From: Gracilibacillus lacisalsi DSM 19029
Lineage (GTDB): Bacteria; Bacillota; Bacilli; Bacillales; Amphibacillaceae
Assembly: GCF_000377765.1 (NCBI RefSeq)
Contig: NZ_KB898677.1
Span: forward strand, 48,270 to 88,046
Direction of reading: 5' to 3'
Length of the DNA stretch: 39,777 nucleotides
The translations under genes and the position numbers were made by a program. Under the pieces are notes generated by a model. That model ran no database searches. It was given only the letters and a program-made list of their open reading frames with translations, and was not told where the DNA came from. The stretch's first letter is position 1; every line of letters begins with the position of its first letter. Of the stretch, positions 1 to 8,975 are shown piece after piece.

Positions 1-40
1 CGCGCTGTTCCCCCAGGAGTGTCGCATTTTTCCGCAGCTT
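1..40 (-). repeat. Inverted partial copy of the structured intergenic repeat
   Basis: Read on the minus strand, this piece has the same order of blocks as the 5' arm of the repeat at 128-285: GCGGA, an AATGCG/AATACG block, ACTCCTG, GGG and ACAGCG. It is cut by the window edge, so its full extent is unknown. It lies head to head with the complete copy that follows. Confidence 0.55.
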
Positions 41-127
41 CGAATAGTGTTCTGGAAAAAAGAGAGGGAAGCAAGCGTATATATTCTCAAAAATTCTTTC
101 CACTTCCTAATTCAGAACACTAAATGT

Positions 128-285
128 AGCGGAGGCAGAATACGGAGACTCCTGTGGGACAGCGAGAGCTGAAGATCCACTTGGTGAAGTGCCTTTCTTC
201 ACCAAGTTAGCTGAAGCCGAGCCCACGGAAAGCGCAGTATTCTGCCGGAGCGTATGTGAGCACTCATCTTTAGTCAGAATGGAAG
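128..285 (+). repeat. Structured intergenic repeat, copy 1 (complete)
   Basis: A GC-richer island in AT-rich intergenic DNA that can fold into nested stems. The outer stem pairs GGCAGAATAC (134-143) with GTATTCTGCC (237-246). The inner hairpin pairs ACTTGGTGAAG (179-189) with CTTCACCAAGT (198-208). The last 108 bases (178-285) match 34778-34885 with only three differences. Related copies are near 19380 and 21734. No ORF is present. Whether it acts as DNA or RNA is unknown. Confidence 0.75.
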
Positions 286-465
286 GAAGCTAAGTCAAGA
301 CAATTTTTATTAGTTCGCGGTTTGTATCTATAGTATTATTTCTATTAATAATGTAAAAAAAATTTACATATTGTAACCTCTTACATTATTGATTTGATCA
401 TATCGCCATTTTAAGCGGGTGGAATAACGAAAAAAAAAGGTTGAAAAACCCTAAAACATATCGTA

Positions 466-494
466 TTGTAATTAACAATAGTTAAGGATATAAC
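466..494 (+). promoter_or_regulatory. Candidate sigma-A promoter of guaB
   Basis: TTGTAA (466-471) and TATAAC (489-494) are 17 bases apart, upstream of guaB. A second possible pair, TTGAAA (441-446) and TATTGT (464-469), overlaps it. A small hairpin in the leader (about 507-535, ATGAA-CTCT pairing with AGAG-TTCAT) lies between the promoter and the gene. No purine riboswitch core was recognised. Confidence 0.4.
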
Positions 495-574
495 CCTCAA
501 AAAATAGATGAAACTCTAGTAATAGAGAGCTTCATTTCCCATCCATTATTTCACAATATAACCAAAAAATTTAA

Positions 575-2059
<1,485 letters not shown>

Positions 2060-2086
2060 TTCAACATATAGTAATAAGGATGGAGG

Positions 2087-2114
2087 AAAACTTGGGGTTA
2101 CCCAAGTTTTCTTT
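2087..2114 (+). terminator. Hairpin terminator of guaB
   Basis: AAAACTTGGG (2087-2096) pairs perfectly with CCCAAGTTTT (2101-2110) around a four-base loop, 28 bases after the guaB stop. The following T-run is short and interrupted. Confidence 0.7.
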
Positions 2115-2158
2115 ATCTGACGAGGAAAGAAAGTATAAAATTGGGGGTCTGTCTACGC

Positions 2159-2285
2159 AAGCGCCCAGAAACTAGGTGACTTCACGAATCGTTCTACGAT
2201 AAAGAAGGCTTGCCGGTTCATAAACTCAACATGATTCCTTTAACTTAGTTCATTCTGAAGTCGCTACGTTTCTAAGCGGGCGCTT
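2159..2285. repeat. Inverted-repeat element between guaB and dacA
   Basis: The left arm 2159-2188 starts AAGCGCCC and runs through AGAAAC, GTGACTTCA and CGAA. It is matched on the opposite strand by 2253-2285, which ends GGGCGCTT. The two arms agree over about 30 positions with small gaps. The 64 bases between them hold no ORF. The arrangement resembles a small mobile or MITE-like intergenic element, or a long hairpin. No transposase is nearby. Confidence 0.6.
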
Positions 2286-2382
2286 TGCGCTTTTCTTAAT
2301 GATAGTCATAAAGCGTTATTTTCTATTTGAAGTAGTTGTGATAAAATTGTTTCGTGCAAAAAAATAGTCGGAGGTAGGAAAA

Positions 2383-3729
2383 GTGAAAGATGTAATGAAA
2401 AAGATAAGTATTTTGGTAGTGGTTGCATTATTAATGATCACTACATTTTCTATGAATAGTTTACAAGTACAAGCCGCAGAGAATATAGAAATTAATGCAG
2501 AATCTGCTATCATCGTCGATGCTAACACAGGGAAAGTTTTATATGAGAAACAATCTGATTTAAAATTACCTCCAGCTAGTATGACAAAAATGATGACGGA
2601 ATATTTGGTGCTAGAAGCCATTAATGAAGGTCAAATCAGCTGGGATACAACTACTCAAATTAGTGATTACGCTTATTGGTTAGCATCTCCTGGTAATAAT
2701 TTTTCGGGGATTGGTTTAGTTCAGGATAAAGACTATACAGTCCGTGAATTATATGAAGCAATGGCCATTTACTCTGATAATGGTACAACGGTTGCACTAT
2801 CAGAGTTAATAGCTGGTTCAGAAGGCGAATTCGTAAAAATGATGAATGAAAAGGCAGAAGAAATGGGCTTACCAGAATATAAATTTGTTAATTCTACCGG
2901 TTTATCGAATTCTGATTTAGGTGATTACCATCCAGAGGGAACTGAATCAAATGAAGATAACCTGTTATCAGCACGTTCTTCAGCATTGCTTGCCTATCAT
3001 CTCATTAATGATTATCCTGAGGCTTTGGAATATTCCAGTAAGACGACAACTGAATTAGATGACAGAGTGTTAGAAAATTGGAATTGGATGTTGCCTGACT
3101 GGAATAATGATAACTTTTCTCAATATTCATATGAAGGTGTAGACGGTTTGAAAACAGGTCATACAGATGCTGCAGGACATTGTTTTACAGGTACAGCCCA
3201 ACAAGGAGATCGTCGCATTATTACAGTAGTGATGAAAACGAGTAGTGAAGGTGAACGTTTTGTTGAAACCAAAAAATTAATGGAATATGGCTTCTCCCAA
3301 TTTGAAACAGCAGAACTATTTCCAACTGGTTTTCAATTAGAAGGAGAGTCTAATATTCCTGTTTCAAAAGGGAAAGAAAAAGAAGTAAGTATTGAAACAG
3401 CAGCAGCTTTTGAAACGATGATCAAGACAGGTGAAGAAGAATTATATGATGTACGATATGAACTTGATGAAGATAAATTAACAGACGACGGCGCATTAAA
3501 AGCTCCACTTGAAGAGGGAGAAAAAATAGGAGAAGCCGTTCTTCAGTATAATGGTGATATAGATTACGGTTATATTGGTGGAGATACAGCGGATCAACGT
3601 GTAGATCTAGTTACGACTGATGCAGTTGAAAAACAGAATTGGTTTATGCTAGCACTAGGTGCGATTGGAGACTTCTTTGCAAATGTTTTTACAACAGTGG
3701 TAGATTTCTTTAAAGGTTTATTCAGTTAA
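2383..3729 (+). CDS. dacA: D-alanyl-D-alanine carboxypeptidase (PBP5 type)
   Basis: Trims the terminal D-Ala from peptidoglycan pentapeptides outside the membrane. The 448-residue protein has an N-terminal signal peptide ending near VQAA (residue 32). It carries the three penicillin-binding motifs: Ser66-x-x-Lys69, Ser131-Asp-Asn133 and Lys257-Thr-Gly259. A C-terminal beta domain follows, and a final amphipathic helix (about residues 420-448) is of the kind that anchors PBP5 to the membrane. The start is GTG at 2383, supported by GGAGG 8 bases upstream; the next in-frame ATG is four codons later. The gene stands between guaB and pdxS as in B. subtilis. Confidence 0.96.
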   Translation: MKDVMKKISILVVVALLMITTFSMNSLQVQAAENIEINAESAIIVDANTGKVLYEKQSDLKLPPASMTKMMTEYLVLEAINEGQISWDTTTQISDYAYWLASPGNNFSGIGLVQDKDYTVRELYEAMAIYSDNGTTVALSELIAGSEGEFVKMMNEKAEEMGLPEYKFVNSTGLSNSDLGDYHPEGTESNEDNLLSARSSALLAYHLINDYPEALEYSSKTTTELDDRVLENWNWMLPDWNNDNFSQYSYEGVDGLKTGHTDAAGHCFTGTAQQGDRRIITVVMKTSSEGERFVETKKLMEYGFSQFETAELFPTGFQLEGESNIPVSKGKEKEVSIETAAAFETMIKTGEEELYDVRYELDEDKLTDDGALKAPLEEGEKIGEAVLQYNGDIDYGYIGGDTADQRVDLVTTDAVEKQNWFMLALGAIGDFFANVFTTVVDFFKGLFS

Positions 3730-3749
3730 TTTAATTCCGATGACAGCAG

Positions 3750-3779
3750 TTGGCATTTGTGTATTTTTTGTTATATAAT
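3750..3779 (+). promoter_or_regulatory. Sigma-A promoter of pdxST
   Basis: TTGGCA (3750-3755) and TATAAT (3774-3779) are 18 bases apart, 55 bases before the pdxS start codon. Confidence 0.65.
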
Positions 3780-3834
3780 GTAAGAGGATGAAATAGATCG
3801 TTTTATAGTTCATAATTTTAGGAGGAACATAAGA

Positions 3835-4719
3835 ATGTCTAAAGTAGGTACAGATAGAGTTAAAAGAGGTATGGCAGAAATGCAAAAAGGCGGCGTTATT
3901 ATGGACGTTGTCAATGCAGAACAAGCAAAAATCGCTGAAGAAGCTGGAGCTGTAGCAGTTATGGCATTAGAACGAGTACCATCTGATATTCGTGCAGCAG
4001 GTGGAGTAGCTCGTATGGCAGATCCTACGATTGTAGAAGAAGTGATGAATGCTGTTTCTATTCCGGTTATGGCAAAAGCCCGTATCGGTCATATTGTAGA
4101 AGCTCGTGTACTGGAAGCAATGGGTGTAGATTATATCGACGAGAGTGAAGTATTAACACCAGCAGATGAAGTGTATCACTTAAATAAAAGAGATTACACT
4201 GTACCATTTGTATGTGGTTGTCGTAACTTAGGTGAAGCAGCTCGTCGTATCGGTGAAGGTACGTCCATGTTACGTACAAAAGGTGAACCTGGTACAGGCA
4301 ACATTGTCGAAGCAGTTCGTCACATTCGTGAAGTAAATGCACAAGTTCGTAAGCTAGTTAATATGAATGAAGATGAAATCATGACATATGCTAAAGAATT
4401 AGGTGCTCCATACGAAGTACTTCTTGAGATTAAAGAAAATGGTCGTTTACCTGTTGTAAACTTTGCTGCGGGTGGTGTAGCAACTCCAGCAGATGCAGCA
4501 CTAATGATGCAACTAGGTGCAGATGGAGTATTTGTTGGTTCAGGCATCTTTAAATCAGATAATCCTGCTAATTTTGCAAGAGCGATTGTAGAAGCAACAA
4601 CACATTATGAAGACTACGACTTAATTGCAAAAGTATCCAAAGGCATTGGTACAGCGATGAAAGGTTTAGAAATTAGTACAATTGCTCCTGAAGAGCGTAT
4701 GCAAGATCGTGGTTGGTAA
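3835..4719 (+). CDS. pdxS: Pyridoxal 5'-phosphate synthase, synthase subunit PdxS
   Basis: Builds PLP from ribose 5-phosphate, glyceraldehyde 3-phosphate and ammonia supplied by PdxT, in the DXP-independent route. The 294-residue protein has the family's catalytic residues in their usual places: Asp24, Lys81 (in MAKARIGH) and Lys149 (in [10 protein letters not shown]). The phosphate-binding FVGSGIFKS segment is near the C-terminus. AGGAGG lies about 9 bases before the ATG. It is 20 bases upstream of pdxT, with which it forms the 12+12 synthase complex. Confidence 0.98.
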   Translation: MSKVGTDRVKRGMAEMQKGGVIMDVVNAEQAKIAEEAGAVAVMALERVPSDIRAAGGVARMADPTIVEEVMNAVSIPVMAKARIGHIVEARVLEAMGVDYIDESEVLTPADEVYHLNKRDYTVPFVCGCRNLGEAARRIGEGTSMLRTKGEPGTGNIVEAVRHIREVNAQVRKLVNMNEDEIMTYAKELGAPYEVLLEIKENGRLPVVNFAAGGVATPADAALMMQLGADGVFVGSGIFKSDNPANFARAIVEATTHYEDYDLIAKVSKGIGTAMKGLEISTIAPEERMQDRGW

Positions 4720-4739
4720 GTAGTGAGGAGTAAAAAGTA

Positions 4740-5309
4740 ATGGTAAAAATCGGAGTTTTAGGCTTACAAGGTGCGATTCGTGAACATATTCGTTCCGTTG
4801 AAGCAGCTGGAGCTAAAGGGATCATTATTAAGTATAAAGAACAATTAACTGATATAGATGGACTAATCATACCTGGTGGCGAGAGTACAACGATGCGTCG
4901 ACTCATCGATAAATATGACTTTTTTGAGGCATTAGTTGACTTTGGTAAACAAGGAAAGCCGATTTTTGGTACTTGTGCAGGTCTTATCTTGTTAGCAAAT
5001 GATATTGTTGGACAAGATCATGCACATTTATCATTAATGGATATGAAGGTTGAACGCAATGCTTTTGGCAGACAGCGTGAATCGTTCGAAGCTGAAATAG
5101 ATATAAAAGGTGTTGCAGATCAATTTGAAGCAGTCTTTATCCGCGCTCCATACATCATGGAGGTTGGACCTGAAGTAGACGTATTAGCTACTTATCAGGA
5201 TAAAATTGTTGCAGCACAACAAGGTCATTATCTCTGCAGTGCTTTTCATCCAGAATTAACAGATGATCATCGCTTAACAGAATACTTTGTCAAAATGGTG
5301 GAAAAATAA
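4740..5309 (+). CDS. pdxT: Pyridoxal 5'-phosphate synthase, glutaminase subunit PdxT
   Basis: A class I glutamine amidotransferase that releases ammonia from glutamine and channels it to PdxS. The 189-residue protein has the catalytic triad Cys79 (in FGTCAG), His170 and Glu172 (in FHPEL), and the PGGEST oxyanion loop at 45-50. A Shine-Dalgarno GTGAGGAG overlaps the short gap after pdxS, so the two are co-transcribed. The next element downstream is the serS T-box leader. Confidence 0.98.
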   Translation: MVKIGVLGLQGAIREHIRSVEAAGAKGIIIKYKEQLTDIDGLIIPGGESTTMRRLIDKYDFFEALVDFGKQGKPIFGTCAGLILLANDIVGQDHAHLSLMDMKVERNAFGRQRESFEAEIDIKGVADQFEAVFIRAPYIMEVGPEVDVLATYQDKIVAAQQGHYLCSAFHPELTDDHRLTEYFVKMVEK

Positions 5310-5344
5310 TATAATAACAAATATAGTTTAATGGAAAAACTGAT

Positions 5345-5585
5345 ATAAAAAAGCAATGACAGGAATTAGTAGCTTATTGTTTTATATAAGAGAGCCGGTG
5401 GTTGGTGCAAACCGGTATAAAAGATAAGCGAATCCATCCTGGAGTGGTGCGTGGAAATCATAGTACATGTACCCGGCGATAAGCCGTTATGATGAAAGAA
5501 GCCGGGAGAAGTCTATTCTCCAATCAGGGTGGTATCGCGGGTAAAACTCTCGTCCCTACTAACAGTCAGGGGCGGGAGTTTTTTA
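5345..5585 (+). promoter_or_regulatory. T-box riboswitch leader of serS
   Basis: A tRNA-sensing leader with the conserved AGTAG turn near 5362 and the distal stem I block AGAGAGCCGGTGG (5391-5403). The T-box sequence AGGGTGGTATCGCGGG spans 5526-5541. An intrinsic terminator pairs AAAACTCTCGTCCCT (5543-5557) with AGGGGCGGGAGTTTT, ending in Ts. The probable specifier codon is TCC (Ser) at 5433-5435, in the GCGAA-TCC-ATCC context. Uncharged tRNA-Ser would favour the antiterminator and switch on serS. Confidence 0.93.
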
Positions 5586-5661
5586 TATGTTACAGCTTGG
5601 ACGTATGGAAGTACCTATCAAAATACAGAGTATGTAAATGAAAAAATAGGAGGTAATCGTT

Positions 5662-6936
5662 ATGTTAGACATGAAAATGTTGCGTAAAAATTTTGCTGAA
5701 GTGAAAGAGAAATTAGCCCACAGAGGGGAAGATTTAACCGATTTGGATCGCTTTGGGGATCTTGATGAGAAAAGAAGAGATCTTATCGCTGAAACAGAAC
5801 AATTGAAAGCGAAGCGAAATGAAGTATCTAAACAAATCTCTTTATTGAAAAAAGAAAAGAAAAATGCAGATGACATGATTACTGAAATGCGTGAAGTAGG
5901 CGATCGAATCAAAACTATTGATCAAGAACTTCGACAAGTAGAAGAAGAACTGGAATTATTGATGTTATCTATTCCAAATATTCCACATGAGTCTACTCCT
6001 ATTGGAGAGACAGAAGATGACAATGTAGAAGTACGTAAATGGGGAGAAGTACCAAGCTTTGATTTTGAAGAAAAACCACATTGGGATCTAGCAACAGAAT
6101 TAGACATATTAGACTTCGAAAGAGCTGCAAAAGTGACAGGAAGCCGTTTTGTCTTTTATAAAGGATTAGGTGCTCGCTTAGAACGTGCACTCATCAACTT
6201 TATGATGGATTTACACGCAGATGAGCATGGCTACCAAGAAATATTACCACCACATATGGTAAATCGCGCAAGCATGACTGGCACGGGTCAATTACCTAAA
6301 TTTGAAGAAGATGCTTTTAAAGTAGATGGTTGGGATTATTTCTTAATTCCTACTGCTGAGGTTCCTGTAACGAATTATCATCGTGAAGAAATATTAAAAG
6401 CAGAGGAACTACCAAAAAAATTCACTGCTTATAGTAGTAATTTCCGTTCTGAGGCAGGTTCAGCAGGGCGAGATACTAGAGGTTTAATTCGTCAGCATCA
6501 ATTTAATAAAGTAGAATTGGTGCAATTGGTAAAACCAGAGGATTCTTATCAAGTATTAGAAGAATTAACAGGGCATGCAGAAAAGGTGCTTCAACTGTTA
6601 AAATTACCTTATCGTGTAATGAGTATGTGCACAGCTGACCTAGGTTTTACGGCTGCAAAGAAATACGATATTGAAGTATGGATGCCAAGCAATGATACGT
6701 ATCGTGAAATTTCTTCTTGTTCTAATTTTGAAGATTTTCAAGCAAGACGTGCTGGTATCCGTTTCCGTCGCGAAGAGAAAGGAAAACCGGAATTTGTTCA
6801 TACGTTAAACGGTTCTGGATTAGCAGTAGGTCGTACCGTTTCTGCTATTATTGAAAACTACCAACAAGAAGATGGTACTGTAAAAGTTCCAGAAGTATTG
6901 GTACCATATATGGGTGGGAAAACAGTGATTCAATAA
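5662..6936 (+). CDS. serS: Seryl-tRNA synthetase
   Basis: Charges tRNA-Ser (and tRNA-Sec where present) with serine. The 424-residue protein has the N-terminal helical coiled-coil arm (about residues 25-105, rich in Lys and Glu) that grips the long variable arm. The class II catalytic core follows, with motif 2 [14 protein letters not shown] and motif 3 near [19 protein letters not shown] lies about 6 bases upstream of the ATG. Expression is governed by the T-box leader immediately upstream. A strong hairpin follows the stop. Confidence 0.98.
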   Translation: MLDMKMLRKNFAEVKEKLAHRGEDLTDLDRFGDLDEKRRDLIAETEQLKAKRNEVSKQISLLKKEKKNADDMITEMREVGDRIKTIDQELRQVEEELELLMLSIPNIPHESTPIGETEDDNVEVRKWGEVPSFDFEEKPHWDLATELDILDFERAAKVTGSRFVFYKGLGARLERALINFMMDLHADEHGYQEILPPHMVNRASMTGTGQLPKFEEDAFKVDGWDYFLIPTAEVPVTNYHREEILKAEELPKKFTAYSSNFRSEAGSAGRDTRGLIRQHQFNKVELVQLVKPEDSYQVLEELTGHAEKVLQLLKLPYRVMSMCTADLGFTAAKKYDIEVWMPSNDTYREISSCSNFEDFQARRAGIRFRREEKGKPEFVHTLNGSGLAVGRTVSAIIENYQQEDGTVKVPEVLVPYMGGKTVIQ

Positions 6937-6940
6937 AGTG

Positions 6941-6983
6941 AGCTAATGATCAGTGGAGGGTTTACTCCCACTGATCATTAGCT
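6941..6983 (+). terminator. Hairpin after serS
   Basis: AGCTAATGATCAGTGG (6941-6956) pairs perfectly over 16 bases with 6968-6983. The bases after it are not T-rich, so this may be an mRNA-stabilising hairpin or a weak terminator rather than a classical one. Confidence 0.55.
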
Positions 6984-7040
6984 ACACTTATCGGTGAGAT
7001 AGCATCTATCCGAAAAAAATAAGATAGATGAAAAAAACTA

Positions 7041-7069
7041 TTGACTCTATTTCGGGAGTATGCTATATT
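7041..7069 (+). promoter_or_regulatory. Sigma-A promoter of the tRNA-Ser gene
   Basis: TTGACT (7041-7046) and TATATT (7064-7069) are 17 bases apart. TGC directly before the -10 box makes it an extended -10 promoter. It is 22 bases before the mature tRNA 5' end. Confidence 0.75.
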
Positions 7070-7091
7070 ATTACTTGTCGTCAGCAAATAC

Positions 7092-7184
7092 GGAGGAGTA
7101 CCCAAGTCCGGCTGAAGGGAGCGGTCTTGAAAACCGCCAGGGGCTTCACGGCCCGCGGGGGTTCGAATCCCTCCTCCTCCGCCA
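7092..7184 (+). tRNA. tRNA-Ser (anticodon UGA)
   Basis: The 93-base cloverleaf has acceptor GGAGGAG paired with CTCCTCC, discriminator G and an encoded CCA. The anticodon loop 7126-7132 carries TGA at 7128-7130. The long class II variable arm (about 7139-7157) is typical of tRNA-Ser. The T-arm contains GGTTCGAATCC. A tRNA-Ser also follows serS in B. subtilis. Confidence 0.97.
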
Positions 7185-7222
7185 TTATTTGAACACAAAA
7201 TTGGAGATTATATATGTACGAG

Positions 7223-7252
7223 AATCGTTATCATGAGATAGCGATTTTTTTT
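7223..7252 (+). terminator. Terminator of the tRNA-Ser transcript
   Basis: AATCGTTATC (7223-7232) pairs over ten positions (one G-T) with GATAGCGATT (7237-7246), and is followed by a run of Ts. Confidence 0.85.
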
Positions 7253-7256
7253 GTGC

Positions 7257-7437
7257 GCGGACATTTGTTCCGCTATTTGTGACAAAAATGTGCTTTTTAG
7301 CATTTACGCGGACATCTATTCCGCTATTCATAGAAAATAGCGCTAATTTCCACCGAAAGTAGCCAAATAAAGGATTAAATGTCCGCCAACATTGAAAATG
7401 GGTAGTTATTTCACCAAATAACGCACTAAATGTCCGT
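7257..7437. repeat. Intergenic repeat with GCGGACAT...TTCCGCTATT units
   Basis: Two direct units, GCGGACATTTGTTCCGCTATT (7257-7277, two-base variants) and its near copy at 7308-7328, face two inverted partial units ending AAATGTCCG at about 7377-7387 and 7427-7437. The whole forms an imperfect long palindrome. No reading frame is present. I recognise the unit as similar to short repeats seen in other Bacillaceae intergenic regions, from memory only. Confidence 0.6.
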
Positions 7438-7457
7438 TCAACAAACTATTTTTCTTG

Positions 7458-7485
7458 TTGCCCTCTTCTTGTTATCATTTATAAT
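7458..7485 (+). promoter_or_regulatory. Candidate promoter of proC
   Basis: TTGCCC (7458-7463) and a perfect TATAAT (7480-7485) are 16 bases apart, 35 bases before the proC start codon. Confidence 0.55.
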
Positions 7486-7520
7486 AGGAGAAGAAATATA
7501 CATATGATGGAGGGCTTGTA

Positions 7521-8351
7521 ATGAATTTACGGGAGAAACGAATAGCTTTTTTAGGTGCGGGTTCTATGGCAGAGGCGATTATCGCTGGGATGACTGCTAA
7601 ACAAATAGTCCCTGCTGATCGAATCATTGCGACTAATCATTCCAATAAAGAACGTTTAACAGAATTAGAAAATAAATATAGTATTCGAACATCACAATCG
7701 AAAAAAGAGGTGGTTAGCCAAAGTGATATCATCATTTTGGCGATGAAACCGAAAGATATTCAACCTGCTATTACCGAAATAAAACAGTATCTAAGTGAAA
7801 GTAAAATCGTTGTGTCATTATTGGCTGGTATCTCTACTCGATATATGGAGCAACTAATAGGTCTCCGTAATGCAGTTGTCCGTGTTATGCCTAATACATC
7901 GGCAATGATTGGACAATCTGCTACAACGATAACTGCAGGACGATATGCTACTATTTCAACTGTCGGTTTAATAAAGCAACTGATGACATCCATAGGTACG
8001 ACAACATTAATAGAAGAAGAGCAAATGGATGCTTATACGGCTTTAGCGGGAAGTGCACCGGCGTTTTACTATTACATGGTGGAAGCAATGGAGCAGTTTG
8101 TAGAGGAACAAGGATTGCATAAAGAAACAGCTAAGCCTTTAATAGCACAAACGATTAAAGGTGTTGCGGAGATGTTAGCGACAACAAGTGATTCACCTGC
8201 AACATTACGTGAGAAAATTACAAGCCCTGGTGGTACGACAGAAGCTGGACTTAAAACATTGGCACAACATGAATTTCAACAAGCAGTCATTGCATGCTTA
8301 GAGCAGACTACTAAAAGGTCAAAAGAACTCAGAGAAGTGTTTGAAAAATAA
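7521..8351 (+). CDS. proC: Pyrroline-5-carboxylate reductase
   Basis: Reduces 1-pyrroline-5-carboxylate to L-proline with NAD(P)H, the last step of proline synthesis. The 276-residue protein shows the N-terminal dinucleotide fold FLGAGSMAEAI (10-20). The family signature is near LAGSAPAFYYYMVEAM and the substrate loop is TSPGGTTEAGL. GGAGGG is 7 bases upstream of the ATG. In B. subtilis this chromosomal position does not hold a proline gene, so this is a local rearrangement. Proline is a compatible solute in many halotolerant bacilli, which fits the probable lifestyle but is inference. Confidence 0.96.
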   Translation: MNLREKRIAFLGAGSMAEAIIAGMTAKQIVPADRIIATNHSNKERLTELENKYSIRTSQSKKEVVSQSDIIILAMKPKDIQPAITEIKQYLSESKIVVSLLAGISTRYMEQLIGLRNAVVRVMPNTSAMIGQSATTITAGRYATISTVGLIKQLMTSIGTTTLIEEEQMDAYTALAGSAPAFYYYMVEAMEQFVEEQGLHKETAKPLIAQTIKGVAEMLATTSDSPATLREKITSPGGTTEAGLKTLAQHEFQQAVIACLEQTTKRSKELREVFEK

Positions 8352-8361
8352 ACAGTGAAGA

Positions 8362-8418
8362 AGGAGAGCCTTGCCATTTATCTTAAGTTTTATTAAGATA
8401 TAAAGTGGTGTCTCTCCT
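8362..8418 (+). terminator. Long hairpin between proC and tRNA-Arg
   Basis: AGGAGAG (8362-8368) pairs with CTCTCCT (8412-8418), enclosing a second AT-rich stem (TATCTTAA with TTAAGATA). There is no T-run after it. It may end proC transcription or be a processing signal in a proC-tRNA transcript. Confidence 0.5.
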
Positions 8419-8445
8419 GATCATCTCATTAAGTATTGTTATCAT

Positions 8446-8522
8446 GACCCCGTAGCTCAGTAGGATAGAGCACTTCTCTCCTAAAGAAGGTGTCGGAGGT
8501 TCGAATCCTCTCGGGGTCGCCA
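8446..8522 (+). tRNA. tRNA-Arg (anticodon CCU)
   Basis: The 77-base cloverleaf has acceptor GACCCCG paired with CGGGGTC, discriminator G and an encoded CCA. The anticodon stem CTTCT/AGAAG has loop 8478-8484 with CCT at 8480-8482. It reads AGG codons. No clear promoter of its own was seen, so it may be co-transcribed with proC. Confidence 0.96.
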
Positions 8523-8806
8523 TTAAGTTATATTTTATTTAAGATGATTATTTTATTTGATTGAACAAAGTTTGATATATCAATGATTGTGCATTTTTAA
8601 CTTTTTAGTTGCCCGATAAAATTCGATATAAAATGGATATTATTTACACGTCTTTTACACATACAATCTTTCTTGGGAAGCCAACGTAAATCAGCCCACC
8701 ATTTATACCATCCCTTACAACATTCTCGTTAATGCGAATTTAATTTCTTTACTGTAGCTTTACCACGTATTTTAACATATTCATTTAAGAACTTTTGATA
8801 AGATCC
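8523..8806. other. AT-rich intergenic stretch, possible decayed coding remnant
   Basis: No intact gene. On the minus strand between about 8800 and 8640 short open stretches in two frames read like protein (for example GGLIYVGFPRKIVCVKDV then a stop), but they are interrupted by stops and frame changes. I cannot name a parent gene, and chance is a real alternative. Confidence 0.25.
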
Positions 8807-8974
8807 TTATTTCACTTTGAGTATGAGTATAACAAAGGTAATTATGATTGGAACCATGATGCCGACTGCTATGGAACCAACCTTATTACCTTCTTGGTAT
8901 GTTTGAATACTGTGAACGATCGTTCGATAGGAAATAAACAGAGTTAATGTCCCATAAAATAAATAGGATATCAT
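8807..8974 (-). CDS. Small two-helix germinant receptor D-type protein (locus 1)
   Basis: A 55-residue ORF too short for most gene finders. It starts one base after the GerC stop, with AGGTGAG placed inside the end of gerC. Two hydrophobic segments (about residues 3-16 and 33-53) flank a short polar loop containing YQEGNK. Small two-transmembrane D proteins are known in GerA-type operons of Bacillus and modulate receptor activity. Position, size and topology support that role here, but sequence identity to a named D protein was not tested. It is the last gene of the A-B-C-D operon. Confidence 0.7.
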   Translation of the reverse strand: MISYLFYGTLTLFISYRTIVHSIQTYQEGNKVGSIAVGIMVPIIITFVILILKVK

Positions 8975-8975
8975 C

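Noticed and set aside
128-285. An insertion sequence at the structured repeats
   Set aside because: The copies are about 150 bases with no transposase frame and no visible target duplication; they are non-coding elements.
6962-7198. Minus-strand open frame across the tRNA-Ser gene
   Set aside because: It overlaps a perfect cloverleaf and its promoter, and its Gly-rich start comes from the tRNA acceptor and T-arm.
7257-7437. A CRISPR array at the GCGGACAT repeats
   Set aside because: Only two direct units, with others inverted and spacing irregular, and no cas genes in the window.
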